Positions 20,572 through 30,963 of a stretch of 32,944 nucleotides of DNA are shown here, one piece after another. Position 1 is the first letter of the stretch, and every line of letters begins with the position of its first letter. Below the pieces are notes generated by a model, which was not told the origin of the DNA, did not search any database, and saw only the letters and a list, made by a program, of their open reading frames with translations. Location of the stretch: the NCBI GenBank assembly GCA_039111635.1, contig JBCAQO010000103.1, positions 1-32,944 of the forward strand. The letters run 5' to 3'. The position numbers were made by a program, and so were the translations under genes. The DNA comes from Heterobasidion occidentale (Eukaryota > Basidiomycota > Agaricomycetes > Russulales > Bondarzewiaceae).

Positions 20572-22228
20572 ATGTCTCGTCGGGCGCAATCGCAGCCAAT
20601 GGACACCAGTCAATCGGCCATGCTCGATGAAGAGCATGTCTCTGTAACTGGCGAAGGCGACGACGAGTCATGGAGGAGGTAGAAGACCAGGAAGGATACA
20701 GTGCGTCCTTAAATGCTTATTTCGGCGAGATCCTGTCCGTTACTAACACGAGGATTGTTGTTACCCTTGATTTGCTCCATCACATCGCCCTGGGCGTTTA
20801 TTTGCTTTTTGCCGTTTGTTATCGAACCATGGACTCTCGTTCAGCATCATCGACACCCACTTCAACACTTTCGTGGATCTGTTGGTTTTGCTCATTGCCT
20901 GGACACGATTACTTTTGCGAGGTGGCCGAAGACTTCATCGAGGATGACTTTAATCTGACGGGGCTCAGTACGATGGTGCCATTTTGGAAGGAGGCAATGG
21001 AGATGGTGTGGACGTCGAGCCTGGTGCGTTCCGTTCTATCCTCTGAGGTACATTCAGCTGGGCCTAAGCTATCCGTTTACCTGATTTTGACCTGTCAGAT
21101 GAGGATTCGACCAAGATACCAGATGTATCTATCGTCGAAGCTTCCGCTGAGTTGCTTTACGGTTTGGTACATCAGCGTTTTATACTCACGCGAGCGGGGC
21201 TCCAAGCAATGGTACGCTTGTCATCACTTCTACTGCTCAGCAAATCGTAAGCATGCTATGTGCAGGCGGAGAAGTACGAGACCGGGATATTCGGGTCGTG
21301 TCCACGCGTGTATTGCATGGGATGTAACGTCGTGCCGTGCGGACGATCGAACCTGCCCGGACTAGACACTGTCAAGCTGTACTGTCCAAATTGCAACGAC
21401 ATCTATATTCCCCCGAGCAGCCGATTCCAGGGAGTCGATGGTATGTTTACCGCGTTCATTAGCCCGGGCCAACGTGACTTACACCTTTGGTCATTAGGCG
21501 CGTTCTTTGGGACAACATTTGCTCATCTCTTCTTTCAAAGCTACCGTGACCTCATGCCTGCACCATTCTGGAAACCTTCTTTGAGTTTAGGCTCGATCTC
21601 TCCTGGTCGTTCCCCACAAAGCTCTACCAATAATTCCTCACAGGCTCCGCCTTTCGTGAATCCGAATGGCAATGGTGGACAAAGGCGTGCCGCAGGGAAG
21701 GTGTACACGGCCAAGATTTACGGGTTCCGTGTCAGCGAGAGGGCAAAGAGTGGGCCCCGAATGCAGTGGATGAGGTTGCGACCTGAGTCACCTGAACAAT
21801 TAGACGATGTGGATTGGAGAGGACGATGGATCGATGACGATGACGATCAGTACGAGGATGAGGAAGAGGAGCATGCAGAGGATCGGCGCATGGAAGATTT
21901 CGACCCAGTGAGTTCTTCATTGATAAATCCGCATACTCTGAGGGCCCAATATCTCATCTATTTTCAGGACCATGTCGCGGGGGAAGATGACGATGAGGAG
22001 GAAGAGGAGGAAGAGGAGGAAGAGGCTGGTAATGCTCCCACAGGCTCTCGACGGCACCCTCCAGAATCAATTCCCAAGGCCTCTCCACCAACTACCGCTC
22101 TCCGACTGTCAGGTCCCACAAGCGACAACGTTGTTCGTGCGACAATCGCCTCACTACCCTCCATGAAGTCAGGATCGAGAGTGAAGGTGGTACGTCAAAG
22201 CATTCACCGGCCTTTGGTCTCTGTTTGA
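20572..22228 (+). CDS. CKB1: Casein kinase 2 regulatory (beta) subunit, frame interrupted
   Basis: The beta subunit dimerises and docks catalytic CK2 alpha subunits. Exons read MSRRAQSQPMDTSQSAMLDE, then WICWFCSLPGHDYFCEVAED and DFNLTGLSTMVPFWKEAMEM, ASAELLYGLVHQRFILTRAG, the zinc ribbon with CPRVYCMGC and YCPNCNDIYIPPSSRFQGVD, and AFFGTTFAHLFFQSYRDL. Two zinc-binding Cys pairs (CPRVYC and CPNC) are present. The C-terminus extends with KIYGFRVSERAKSGPRMQW and a long Asp/Glu-rich tail. Introns include 20701-20844, 21024-21098, 21212-21265, 21441-21497 and 21908-21967. Two one-base gaps break the frame: at about 20668-20670 (GEGDDES to MEEVEDQEGY) and at 21008-21010 (KEAMEMV to DVEPDED). Alternatively translation starts at the ATG at 20670, removing the first break. 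The exact 3' end is uncertain because a donor-like GTACGT lies at about 22191. Confidence 0.92.
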
Positions 22229-22641
22229 TATGTCTTTTACTGGCGAGTAACAAAACCCTTGTGTTTGTTCATTATTATATTTTTTCTCCTTTCGACAACA
22301 AGGGATATAGAAGGGCTGGATGTAGAGGTATCCGTTGCTGGCTGATTGCTCATCTGTTCTTTACCTTCTCATTCGCACCCAAGCTGTCCCATATCTCAAG
22401 ACCTCATGCGCACGCCTCATCAATGCATTATGTAGCACCATGAATACTTATACCTAACGTCGTGCACTCGCATACATGGGGTCGGAGATCTGGGAACCAT
22501 TTATGGAATATGCTTTCGTAGCGTGAGAATGAGAGCATTGAACTGTATAGGTCCAAGCCACAGCTCGGGCGGTCACGCGTGACGGTATTAGCGAAGCCGC
22601 CAACGAAATCAACGCCGTCCTCCTCAAAGCTTCAAGAAGAA
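22229..22641 (+). promoter_or_regulatory. Intergenic region with the eL36 promoter and leader
   Basis: The 413 bp hold the 3' flank of the kinase subunit and the eL36 promoter. A stop-free stretch just before the eL36 ATG (from about 22553) is probably leader. No specific site is claimed. Confidence 0.45.
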
Positions 22642-23145
22642 ATGGTCAGAAACGGTGCGTAGTCTCAGTATGTTGGAAAGATCATGACCAACGGAAATGC
22701 GACTTCTATCGAGCAGACACCCGTCGCGGCCTCGCCCACGGCCACCCCACGACTGCCATCCCTAAAACCGTCCGCCCATCCCAGCGCAAGGGCATCCAGT
22801 CGACTCGCACAAAGTTCGTGCGGTCTGTCGTCCGGGAAGTCGTCGGATTCTCCCCATATGAGCGTCGGGTGATGGAGTTGCTCCGTAACTCGAAGGTGGG
22901 TGTCTTATCCTTTTGAAAGTGAAAGCACCGAGAGGCTGATACTTGTTCTGTTGCAGGACAAGAAGGCTCGCAAGCTGACGAAGAAGCGGGTTGGTGTCAT
23001 CTTCATGACTCGATTAACCCGTTGCTTGTGGGTACATGCTGATTCTTATCTATCTCATTCGCAGCTTGGAACGCTCTTGCGCTCGAAGCGCAAGCTTGAG
23101 GAGCTCAGCAGCATCATTCAAGAGAGCAGGAGAACTGCCCACTAA
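22642..23145 (+). CDS. RPL36: 60S ribosomal protein eL36
   Basis: This is a small basic protein of the large ribosomal subunit. Four exons (22642-22654, 22717-22895, 22957-22989, 23065-23145) give 101 residues, the family length. The first exon encodes only four codons plus one base (MVRN-D), and the intron places the next exon in frame as [20 protein letters not shown]. Further landmarks are [31 protein letters not shown] and the ending [20 protein letters not shown] followed by SRRTAH. The tiny first exon is easily missed by ORF-based annotation. Confidence 0.96.
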
Positions 23146-23570
23146 AATGCGTTCGGTCGCTCGCTGTCTTATTCATCATGTTGTCTGCGGAGACGGGTCC
23201 TCATGCCATGTATCACCATGCTCGTCGTATGCTATCTTCATTCCTCTTGATCCTCGATGCGATATCCTTAGGATGGAGACTTTGTGATCTCGCCCAGAAA
23301 GTGTTATTTTATCGCAAGCAGATCAACGTCTGGATTTGTGGTGCCGGGCACGGTGCATGCGAGATCTATGGTCTGCTGAATGAATGATACACTTGACTTT
23401 TGAAGCTGAAGATCTGAAGCTGCAAGATCTGAAAGACAAGCCCGGCAGGTTGATCTATTGAGAGTCTCGGTGCGGTACCGGATTCTTTACACGTGATAGT
23501 AGTCGAGGTCACTGTGCTGCACAGTGCCGCAGACTCTGCTGCACTCGATTTTGTTGAACCAATTGTCTTT
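23146..23570 (+). promoter_or_regulatory. Intergenic region between eL36 and PEX2
   Basis: The 425 bp hold the eL36 3' flank and the PEX2 promoter. A short imperfect direct repeat of GAAGCTGAAGATCT-like sequence occurs at about 23403-23434. Nothing else stands out. Confidence 0.45.
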
Positions 23571-25230
23571 ATGAGCCATCTAACTTCGTGGCAGCATGCA
23601 TGGGACCAAGCCCAGCCTCGCCTGTCGTCCTTGAGAGATTCGCTTCCGTCCAGTGCGATTCCTGCTTCACGAATTCTACGTGTGGGTCAGCTGGACGCAG
23701 AACTTCTTGACCAGGAGCTAGTCCACATACTGCTGGAACCAGTCAATAAGGCTTTAGCTCTGATTCACGTATGTCCTGTGTTATGCTCTACCCTCGTCTG
23801 AAACGTTCTCAAGCCACGTAGACAACACTCAGATCCCGCTTTGAGCCCGAGTTGTCACTTCTTATTCAACTCACATTATACAAGCTCTCGGTATGGAATA
23901 CTGGAGCGTCATATGGTGCTAAACTACAGGACCTCACATACAGAGCACCTCGGTCAACCTCTTATTCCCTAACATGTGAGTCTTGTCCCTGACAAGATGC
24001 CTGTCCGACTGATCTAGAGGGGAGCGGCACCTAGCATCTGGCCTTCCTCGTAGGATCCTTTTCGTCCACGGCACCCTCACCATCCTTGTGCCTTATTTGC
24101 ACACTCGTATCCGTGGACATGCCCTCTCTCGGGCGTGGCCAGATGCCCCCAGCTCTGATAGGAGGAGGAAGGCATGGGAGGTCCTGATAAAACTGGAGAC
24201 CACACATGCAATATTGGCGCTTTCGAGCTTTCTTGCATTTCTGTGGGACGGAAAGTAGGTCGCCTACCTCTCCATGTCGGCTTATACAGCCAGCTTATAG
24301 CGTGTTCAAGATACCGAACTATTGTCGATCGGCTGCTAGGCATGCGCCTTGTCCCTGCACGACGTCTTGTCAAACGAGACGTCAGTTACGAGTTTATGAA
24401 CCGTCAGATGGTCTGGCATGCTTTCACTGTGAGATCATTGCGGCATATTTCATCGTTCATATTGTTCACGGCTTTCTTCTCAATAGGAATTCCTGATCTT
24501 CTTACTTCCAATACTTCCTCATCGAGCACTTCGCCGTGCTCTCAACACCACACTCACCGCTATCGCTCATCCCTTGACCACCTTGCCAAATATCTTGCAC
24601 AAGAGAGCTGTCGCCTTGCTTGGGTTGGCGACTGTTCCCGGTGTTGACCCAAGTCAGCGGTCTGTCCTAAGGCGCGGCAAATACTGGAACCTCCCCGAGA
24701 GCGAGTGTGCTGTCTGCACCGAGAATGCCGCCTTAAATTTGGACCTTGCGAACCCTGCAAACGCGCTCGCGCAGGTCGGCGCTTTTGCATCTGCGTCGTA
24801 CTCCACATATACCCCAGCCACCTCTTCCGCACCAGAAGGTGTCCAAGAGCCCTCGACGCACCCACTGAATACGCCGTATCGAGCGTCTTGTGGGCATACA
24901 TACTGCTATGTCTGCATCGCTGACAGGATGATCTATGCGGCAGATGAGGGCGGGGGTCCATGGGAGTGTCTTCGGTGCGCTGAGCCAGTACAAGGAGCAG
25001 AACGTTTGCAAATAGGAGATAACACTGGATACTCGACAAGTGGGGAGGAGGGCGAGGGCAGTGTTGAGGAATATGGGAGTGACTATTTCGACGAATTAGG
25101 GAGTAGTGGTGTGAGTGGGGTAGCGGGGTGGGGACGAGCATTGGAAGTCGCAGTTGGGTCAGTGGGAGCGATGACTCGGACTGAGACATGGTCTTCTCTG
25201 AGGACAAACACCGCTGAACTTGACGTCTAG
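23571..25230 (+). CDS. PEX2: Peroxisomal RING-finger ubiquitin ligase PEX2
   Basis: PEX2 forms, with PEX10 and PEX12, the peroxisomal membrane ubiquitin-ligase channel that recycles the import receptor PEX5. Five exons (23571-23768, 23822-23975, 24035-24254, 24311-24428, 24487-25230) give about 477 residues. The N-terminal Pex2/Pex12 membrane domain includes RILRVGQLDAELLDQELVHI, LYKLSVWNTGASYGAKLQDL, GLPRRILFVHGTLTILVPYL and YEFMNRQMVWHAFTEFLIFL. The C-terminal RING, from about residue 305, has CAVC, then CGHTYCYVCIADRM and WECLRC, a C3HC4 pattern with a long acidic and Ser/Thr-rich insertion between the first two Cys pairs. The acidic tail after residue 400 is low-complexity. The ATG at 23571 is the first in frame. 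The frame is intact. The gene is tail-to-tail with the karyopherin, 106 bp apart. Confidence 0.93.
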
Positions 25231-25336
25231 CCACGTTATATTTGCGAAAATATGTGCATTTCTTCAGCGGTAGACAAAACGCTCTTTATCTCAAGACAAT
25301 ATCGCAGGTTGTTGCATACCACACTAGCAATCGACT

Positions 25337-28300
25337 CTATTGCCTGCCGAAAACTTCTTCCGTGATCGACTTGACGACAATCGGGTCGGCTTTCGCAAGG
25401 TATTCTGTTTGCATAACTTGTGGCCCGCCACAAGCCGCCTCCGCTTGCTGCAAACGAGCAGCGAGGAACCCTGCCAAAGGCGTGGTGCGCACAGGGTCAT
25501 TGTCGTAAGACTACCACAGAATAAGTCGCTCCCCAGATGAAAATTTTGAGCTACGACTCACTGCTTTGCGACGATCGAATTCTGGGGTATCTTCAGTGTT
25601 GCTATAGAAGGATGGGGGTGGTTGATCCCAGTATAGGGTGAGTATTGTCCTATGGGAAAGGATCAGCGCGTCTCAAAACAAACGAAATCAAATAAAGACA
25701 TACGTTTGGCCGTTCAGTGATTCCTCTTGTTTCTTTTCCAGCGTCTCCTTCACTTCTCCTAGAACATCCATCCAGAGATTGAATATCTCGCTGTGCAATC
25801 TCTCTAGGACTTCGCGCCGCCCAGTGGAAACCAGAGACGCGATACCCATTGCGGAAAGCTTGCGCGTGCGGGGCTCATACATATTATCGAACTGACATCA
25901 TCGTTCAAATTCCTGCTGCACTGAAGCCAGGCTTGTGCACTTACTCTTCGCCACCATTGGTCCAGCAAACCCTCCCAGAGGACAGTTTCCTCTGTGTTTC
26001 GCAATGTCGCTGTTGCAGCCATGAGCGTAAGAAACATCTGTTGGTCTGCGATGGCGATGCGCGCCATGAGTGTGATATAATGCGTGAGGATGAGTGCATC
26101 CGACTGTGAAGATAAGATCAAGTCATCTAAATCACATCCACAAAAGAGACAAGCTTACATCGTCTTCCACGATAGCTGTCATGAATTTTGAGAACAACCC
26201 AGATGTATGCAACGCCTCAGCGTACGTGGCTGGAGGCGCCATTTGGAAGAGGAGGATAAGAGACACAGCTAAACTTTTGACATTTATTATGGGTGCCAGG
26301 TCCATCGCCGTACGATATGCCGTGAAGAGGGCCGCAGCGTGTCTCTGAAGTCGAGGGGACATCAGCTCGGCAGAATAACAAGCGTGATGGGATTTACCTG
26401 CACGACTTGACCTGCATCAAGTAAATAATAACTTTCTAGAATTGTTGTGATCTTTCCGAGAAGATCCAGATTGCTAGCCAACAAAGATATGGCGAGTGGG
26501 ACGAGATCGATCAAACCAGGACCACCACCGACACCCTCGATTGTGTTTGTGTTCCTCAGTGCGGTCGACCAAAGGGAAAGAGCATCCTCGTCAAGGTGGG
26601 AGATAAACTGTGATATCGCTGAGTACAAGAGATACGACATGCGTAGCGCTCTGGACTTACGCTAGGCGACAGCGATTGGTGAAGAAGATGGACAACGGGT
26701 TCAGATAACGAAGCAGAGTCTTCTTTCATAGACTACATCAGAAGGTCAGGTTGTTTATAGGTCACAAATGAAAGAGAAGACTGACCGACACAAGCTGCGC
26801 CACAACCCTCATAATTGAGCCTTTGAACAAATGATCCTCCCTATTTGTATTCCCTGGAAAGTGTTAGCATGCCGTGAGGTCTGTGTGTAGTGAAAAAGCG
26901 CACAGAGTTGAGGTAAGGATGAAGTGATGATGCCAACAACAGGTGTGATCTAGAAGTATTGTTGAAAAGATGATGTTTTCAGATAACAAAAGGCAGACTT
27001 GAATTGAAAATGGCCCACCGTTTTGCCAGCTCGCTCAATGATTGTGATCAAGAAACCAGCTACTTTACGCTTACTTTCCAATGTTTCAGCCTCACCAATG
27101 AGCTGCAAAATTTCAGATGCTGTTTGGCCTAAGAATGGCGAAAACATTTGAGGGTCAAAGCCCAGCGCCTGAGAAGGTTTCCTCAGTAAGTCCAACAAGA
27201 TGAGGATAGAGCTGATAACCGCAGCTTACATCGACACAATCTCGCACTGCTGCTGCAGCGGTAAGTCGAACGACTTCAGTTCCTGTACCTTTGTCTTGTA
27301 ACAAGTGCACCAAAATTTGCCATATCCGTACATCGTTTGGCGATGCACACTTGTCCCCAACCCACTTGCCGATCAACCAAGCGATGCGCCGTTTGACGAT
27401 TAAGTAGCTAACATAAACCAGAGGATAATCAGTCATGGTATATGTGTTATGAGATGGATATTGACTCAGTGTTAGGACTATTGACCTCGCTAGAAGCAAC
27501 ATCTAGCCATTGATTGAAAGTGATACCATCTTTCAATCGATTGGCGCATCGTCCGACGGCGCAGTATACAGCGTCTTTTTGAATGACGTCTCCCAGGGTA
27601 GTGGTAGGACGAGCTATAATCTCTTTGAGAACTCGTGCAAATGCCCAGACGCCATGGATGACTTACACACGACTGCATTGAAAGCATCAACGAGGAGTGG
27701 GGCAACATACTGCGTGTACTGGTTCGCAAAAGTAAGAAGCACCCTTTCGGCACATGGCTGGATGGGTCGCGTGAATTAGCGGACATTGTAGCGAACGAGA
27801 AAGACTTACACGAATCTGGAAGACCCACTGTTCGTTCTCCTTTTCTTCACTATTCACCCATTCTTCCGGATCCGCCATCCAACCCTCCAAATCAGACGGC
27901 TTGAGGGGTATGAAGTTCGTGACAAGAACAGTCACAGCACGGTCCACGAACTCTTTTGGCAAAGCTTGAAATACCGGAACTAAGTTATGCGTAGCAGTCA
28001 CATCAACTAGGAACGTACCTGTAACATTCTCAGACCCATCTTTGCGGACGGGCACCCATTGCGCAAGACTATCCTTGAACAAGACCATGCCTTGCACTAG
28101 GAAGCGAATAGGATAGACCGCATCAGGAGAATCTGTATTGTTCGTTAGTGCGGTTCAGATGAATATCAAAGCGAAGGTCCATAGCCATACCGTCAATGAG
28201 GCTAGGAGATGCATTAGCCTGCACCACCTTGTCCCAGTAGTAGAAAACAAGGTCGTTGCATGAAGGCAGAGCAACAAATTGTGCGACATTGATTTGTTGC

Positions 28301-29533
28301 AATCGCCGAAAAAATTTGCCCATGGTGAGAATATGACGCGATAGAAGGCTCAACGAGCGCACGGTCAGAGCATCAAGTTGGACATTAGAGGTCCTCATAG
28401 CAAGCATGAGATTGTTTCGAAGCTCGGAAAGCGTTTTCAAATGCACAGCGAATGTTTGGAACAACTGGAAGAACTGAAGGTATGTGAGGCACACTATCAA
28501 GATCGAATAAGCGAAAACAACAGACCCACGACTCAAACTTTTCATACACAGTTTTCTGAGACGATTTCCGCAACCAAGCTGCGACATTGGCGAGACACTT
28601 GAATATGATGTGCATGAACATGAAGTCTTCAGTGGTGCGTTCATTGCCCAAACTAGCCAGGTCTAGACGCGAGAAATTCTCAGACAGCTTGATGTAGTAG
28701 TTTGTAAGGGTAGCGTGGAACCGTTCTACGAGCTACATGATTCAAAAATCGGTTAGACAGAGGTGACTAAGATCATGTACGAATGACAAACCTCGGCCAT
28801 CGTCGCGGCCTGACTCCCAAATGACATCTGAGAGAACTCCTTGATAACAGCGTAAAAAACGCGCAATGTTCTCTGCAGAACAAGTGTTGAGTGAGGATCG
28901 TGTACAGATGAAGTATACCGCATGTCTAGCTTGGTGTTAATCAGGGAAATGAGATCTGTGGGTAGTGAAGGCCTGAAGAAGTTCAACAGTCAGCGGTCAT
29001 GGTACAGAGCTGGAAATTCACTGCCAAATCACTTGCCAGAGTCTTGGATAATCCTTATGAGCGATTGTAGCGACACATATCTTGTTGACTTCGGATATCT
29101 TGAATGGCCACTTTGAGTGGCAATTAGCGAAATGCAATAGAAAGGTACTCACTAAGTCATCTTCTTCCTCCAGAAAATTTATACAACGAGTCTTGATTAT
29201 TGGTCTCTCGTCATCAGCAATTATTCTTCGTAAAGAAAGCTTAATTTGGCTCGTAGAAGATGGACACATTAGGAATACGTACTTTCGAGACCTCCATCGG
29301 TTGGTGATCAAGTTCTTGAACTGGATTAAGCTCAGTTGGCGTACTTGGAGAGGAGTCGTTTTCTGCAGAGCAATCTCCTGAAGAGCGTTACAGGTTCCTG
29401 ACACTTCGAGCAACTCCTTCAGGCGGTCGGAGGCGGCTTGCATTTCTGCTGGGTTCTGAGAGGCGGCACCACAAACGATGTTGTACAATTCCTGAGAAGA
29501 TACATTTTGTAGAGGTGCTGTTTTACTACTCAT
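25337..29533 (-). CDS. Importin-beta family karyopherin, importin-11/KAP120-like
   Basis: This is a nuclear transport receptor built of HEAT repeats that binds Ran-GTP through its N-terminal importin domain. The spliced protein of roughly 1,000 residues starts MSSKTAPLQNVSSQELYNIV; the importin-beta N-terminal signature is LQVRQLSLIQFKNLITNRWR followed by RPIIKTRCINFLEEEDDL. Middle landmarks are FHATLTNYYIKLSENFSRLD, NDLVFYYWDKVVQANASPSL, ALPKEFVDRAVTVLVTNFIP and, most diagnostic for importin-11, YLIVKRRIAWLIGKWVGDKC. The C-terminal part has LDLLGKITTILESYYLLDAG, DQQMFLTLMAATATLRNTEE and ITEEVFGRQ before the stop. About eighteen introns join with consistent phases, including a GC-AG intron (28973-29036). 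A 39-nt in-frame block (27980-28018) may be a tiny intron or coding. KAP120/importin-11 is preferred over other importins from the KRRIAWLIGKW motif. Confidence 0.9.
28973..29036 (-). other. GC-AG intron in the karyopherin gene
   Basis: The preceding exon ends YPRL plus TG and the next starts G-CCT-TCA, giving W-P-S-L-P-T-D-L in frame only if the donor is GCAAGT, the classical GC-donor consensus. The nearby GT donor (GTGATT, 4 nt further) would put the next exon out of frame. The acceptor is TTCTTCAG and a branch-like GCTGAC precedes it. Confidence 0.7.
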
Positions 29534-29617
29534 GGTATGATATGGGGTGTAGCAGAGAATTGAGACAATGAAACAACGAAGGGGGTGAATAGGGTGAAGG
29601 GGTGAGGTCAGGTAAAT

Positions 29618-29666
29618 ACGCGTACATAACGCGACACACCGACGCGTCGACGCAGTGTCGACGCGT
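29618..29666. promoter_or_regulatory. Cluster of ACGCGT (MCB-type) boxes upstream of the karyopherin gene
   Basis: Three ACGCGT hexamers lie at 29618-29623, 29642-29647 and 29661-29666, with a partial ACGCGA at 29629-29634, 85-135 bp upstream of the karyopherin ATG. ACGCGT is the MluI cell-cycle box bound by MBF (Swi6/Mbp1 type) in fungi. Function here is inference. Confidence 0.45.
29642..29666. repeat. Perfect inverted repeat with 10-bp arms at the repeat-block boundary
   Basis: Arms ACGCGTCGAC (29642-29651) and GTCGACGCGT (29657-29666) flank a 5-nt spacer. The palindrome ends two bases before the first tandem repeat unit begins and contains two of the three ACGCGT boxes. Confidence 0.75.
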
Positions 29667-29668
29667 TT

Positions 29669-30277
29669 GGGATAACCGCTGATGAAAGCACGCGGGTTAC
29701 AATACCCCCCTCTCGCGCTGGTTGAACCACCCACGTCTGACACGGGTTATGTTATTAGTAATATAGCCCGAAACCCAGTCGGAGTTTGGAGTTTGTCTCT
29801 TCATCATAACCGCAACCTCTCGTCGTCGTTGTCGCCTACGACCGCTGCCGTCGTCGTCATCGTCAGCATCGACGGAAGCGTTGGGCACCTAGCTCACATC
29901 ATCACTCCTCTCCTTGGGCAGCCTCAAGGCTTCACTGTCCGTACTCGTTCCCTGTGCGCTCGCCTCCCTTTTCGACTTTCTCTCGTTCTCTGCTACTTTC
30001 CCTTCCGCATTCTGTTGCATCGTCGCTGTCGTCGCTCTCTCTTGCATTGCTACTGTCATCCCCCATCCCACTTGCTATTCCTGTGTGGCAGTACATCTGC
30101 CATTGTTGTCCGGTCACTTCTCGTGCGACGCGCTCTCTTACTTCTTTATGTCACGCAAAGGTGGGTTACTTACCCCCCTTTCATTCTATGACTCACCATG
30201 AACTTTAGCACCCACTTGTCGGCGTGGTTGTATTGGCACTGATGGGCAACCAGCCCCACTTCGGGGGCACAAATGTC
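29669..30277. repeat. Tandem repeat unit 1 (divergent 3' part)
   Basis: The unit opens with GGGATAACCGCTGATGAAAG, then a GGGTTACAATACCCCCCTCT-like block, a CGGGTTATGTTATTAGTAAT block, TCGGAGTTTGGAGTT, a CGTCGTCGTTGTCGCC-like block, and a CATCGACGGAAGCGTTGGGC block. The last part (from about 30160) is not shared with units 2 and 3, so unit 1 is truncated, recombined or belongs to a subfamily. Confidence 0.8.
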
Positions 30278-30963
30278 GGGATAACCGCTGATGAAAAGAC
30301 ACGGGTTACAATACCCCCCTCTCGCACTGGTTGAACCGCCCCCGTAAAACACGGGCGATGTGTTTAGTCATATATCCCAGTGCTCGCCGGTCGGAGTTCT
30401 AATCCACTCTTTCTCTTCAACCACCACCTCCCTTCACTTCTTGCGACCACCGCCGCCATCGTCAGCGTCGACGGGAGCGTCGGGCGCCACGGCTCGTGTC
30501 ACCGCCTTGGGGGCGGACTCTCGCCGTCTCGATTCTCCGGCATTGGTTGCGCGCCGATTTCGCTTTTCATCTCACTTTGACCGCTTTCCCTCCTACTTTC
30601 TGTCGTCCTTGCTCTCCTTGCATCATACCATCATTGCCTATCCAACCGTCACCACATATGGTGCCTGCATAATGCATTGCTCATCTATTGGCTATCGTAC
30701 AGCCCAAGCGCCACCTATCATCCATTGCGCCATCATAGCATTGACTGCTGAGATATCAACCGATCTTGTAGCATGCCCGGAGGAACAACATAAATATAGT
30801 TATGTCCTCCCTCTGCGTAAACCTGCATTTACTGATCTTTATGGTCCACATGGTCGATCCAAATACTTTCCGTCGCGATTACACTGCAATGAGGTTTTGC
30901 AGACCTTATGCTTCGTGCATCTCCGCGCGCTCGAAATCAGGTGTGTCGCTTACAGCCGTTATC
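30278..30963. repeat. Tandem repeat unit 2
   Basis: Same block order as unit 1 with more substitutions at the start (GATGAAAAGACACGGGTTAC). Its 3' part shares CACATGGTCGATCC and CAGGTGTGTCGCTT with unit 3, and it ends AGCCGTTATC directly against the next unit. Length is 686 bp. Confidence 0.8.
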
